Part shown: positions 51,490 through 52,152 of the stretch, piece by piece
Numbering within the stretch: the first letter of the stretch is position 1
Layout of the letters: each line of letters starts with the position of its first letter
Assembly (NCBI RefSeq): GCF_013366805.1
Contig: NZ_WQMO01000008.1
Span: 1 to 52,152, forward strand
Origin: Wolbachia endosymbiont of Litomosoides brasiliensis
GTDB taxonomy: Bacteria > Pseudomonadota > Alphaproteobacteria > Rickettsiales > Anaplasmataceae
Length of the DNA stretch: 52,152 nt
Reading direction: 5' to 3'
Program-made: the position numbers and the translations under genes
The notes under the pieces: model-generated
What the model was told of the DNA's origin: nothing
Seen by the model: only the letters and a program-made list of their open reading frames with translations
The model's database searches: none

Positions 51490-52152
51490 ATGAAATTGAA
51501 ATCAACAATTATTGGGTAAAAAGTCATGGAATCAGCAAAAGAAATGCTGAAGGAAGTGCGAAATAACGCATATGTTGCAAAAAAACTAAATGCTATAATT
51601 GCGGCAAAAAGGCACAGTACGACAGCCGTAGCGAAGTTATATTTAAAAACAGCACTAACCGCATGGATAAAGCACCTAAACTTAAAAGAGAAGAAAAATT
51701 ATTTACTTTCCTTTAATATCGTAGAAAAACTGAATTGAATCAAGTCAACTAAGACAAGTTGAAATGTAGATACAAGAAAACCCTAATATTACTATTAAAG
51801 AGATGAGAGTAAGAAATTCAGGAAAATTTGGCTTGAATGTCAGCAAGTCTACAGTACACTGTAATATGCAAGAAATGAAGTTTTCGTATATTACGTTAAG
51901 GCTGGTTCACAATGACAAGATAAAGCTAAATGAGACTATTAGTAAACATCCTAAACAAGAGTTATTTTTTTTGATGAATTGCGGGTTAGCACACATCCGA
52001 AAGTTGGGCACGGTTGGTTTAAAAAGAGTATTAGAACACAGGTTAAAGTTAAAATTAGGTAGACAGAATTTTTATCTCTACAATATAACTAATTCTGGAA
52101 ATAGGGAGGGTTCTAGCTTGTTTGTGCCGGGTGTTAACACTGATTGTATGAA
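51490..52152 (+). mobile_element. IS630-family remnant, runs off the window end
   Basis: This plus-orientation copy lacks its first 75 bases. The first frame is open for about 60 codons (ESAKEMLKEVRNNAYVAKKL, LTAWIKHLNLKEKKNYLLS). The second, in another frame, follows with the helix-turn-helix and start of the DDE domain. A deletion near 51918 and several stops mark it as dead. It continues past 52152. Confidence 0.85.

Overview
The window is almost certainly from a Wolbachia chromosome (Alphaproteobacteria, Rickettsiales). It is AT-rich. The 23S and 5S rRNA genes have no 16S gene beside them. groESL, cckA, pstC, atpD-atpC, purL, gatB, hemF and a PD-(D/E)XK AddB all have a Rickettsiales look. 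Most diagnostic are palindromic elements encoding the IPVSSAEMTP-type peptide, typical of Wolbachia. Many decayed genes and dead insertion sequences suggest a reducing lineage, such as a nematode symbiont, but the strain cannot be fixed from this sequence alone.

Layout. 1-6.6 kb: addB (-), divergent purL (+) carrying two palindromic elements inside its reading frame, and a VUT-type membrane protein. 6.8-9.7 kb: a dead tolA, two opposed IS630 remnants, and a VNTR-like repeat. 9.7-14.5 kb: gatB, IS remnants, an ankyrin fragment, rplU-rpmA, tRNA-Ile(GAT), metK. 14.5-19 kb: IS mosaics, remains of a duplicated unrecognised gene, and ctaE. 19-22.5 kb: minus-strand operon methyltransferase-nrdA-ruvX. 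22.7-25.8 kb: promoter, 23S, 5S. 25.9-30 kb: rpmH-rnpA and a small ORF (-), then pstC, atpD, atpC (+). 30-35.2 kb: transaldolase, IS, pgk, ferredoxin-NADP reductase. 35.2-40.8 kb: IS pair, a HemY-like remnant, ygfZ, and groESL behind a heat-shock-like promoter. 40.8-43.3 kb: IS pair, dead RND adaptor gene, tRNA-Arg(CCT), dead ferric-iron ABC ATPase gene. 43.4-46.2 kb: tatA, exoD, cysS, yqaA-like gene. 46.2-50.9 kb: IS, dead parA, cckA, hemF. 51.2-52.2 kb: IS mosaic.

The intact genes are housekeeping functions: translation, the F1 part of ATP synthase, respiration, purine and deoxynucleotide synthesis, glycolysis, haem, chaperones, and cell-cycle signalling through CckA. The mobile fraction is one IS630-family element (about 1.0 kb, transposase split over two frames) present as about 18 segments at ten loci. 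None encodes an intact transposase. Most segments lie in opposed pairs, and several pairs share decay mutations, which points to gene conversion or inverted duplication between dead copies. Ten or so gene remnants (tolA, ankyrin, hemY-like, RND adaptor, fbpC-like, parA and several unrecognised ones) sit beside these IS patches. I found no CRISPR array, prophage module or clear new defence system. The most unusual features are the in-frame palindromes in purL, the IS-derived 3' end of gatB, and the self-converting inverted IS pairs.
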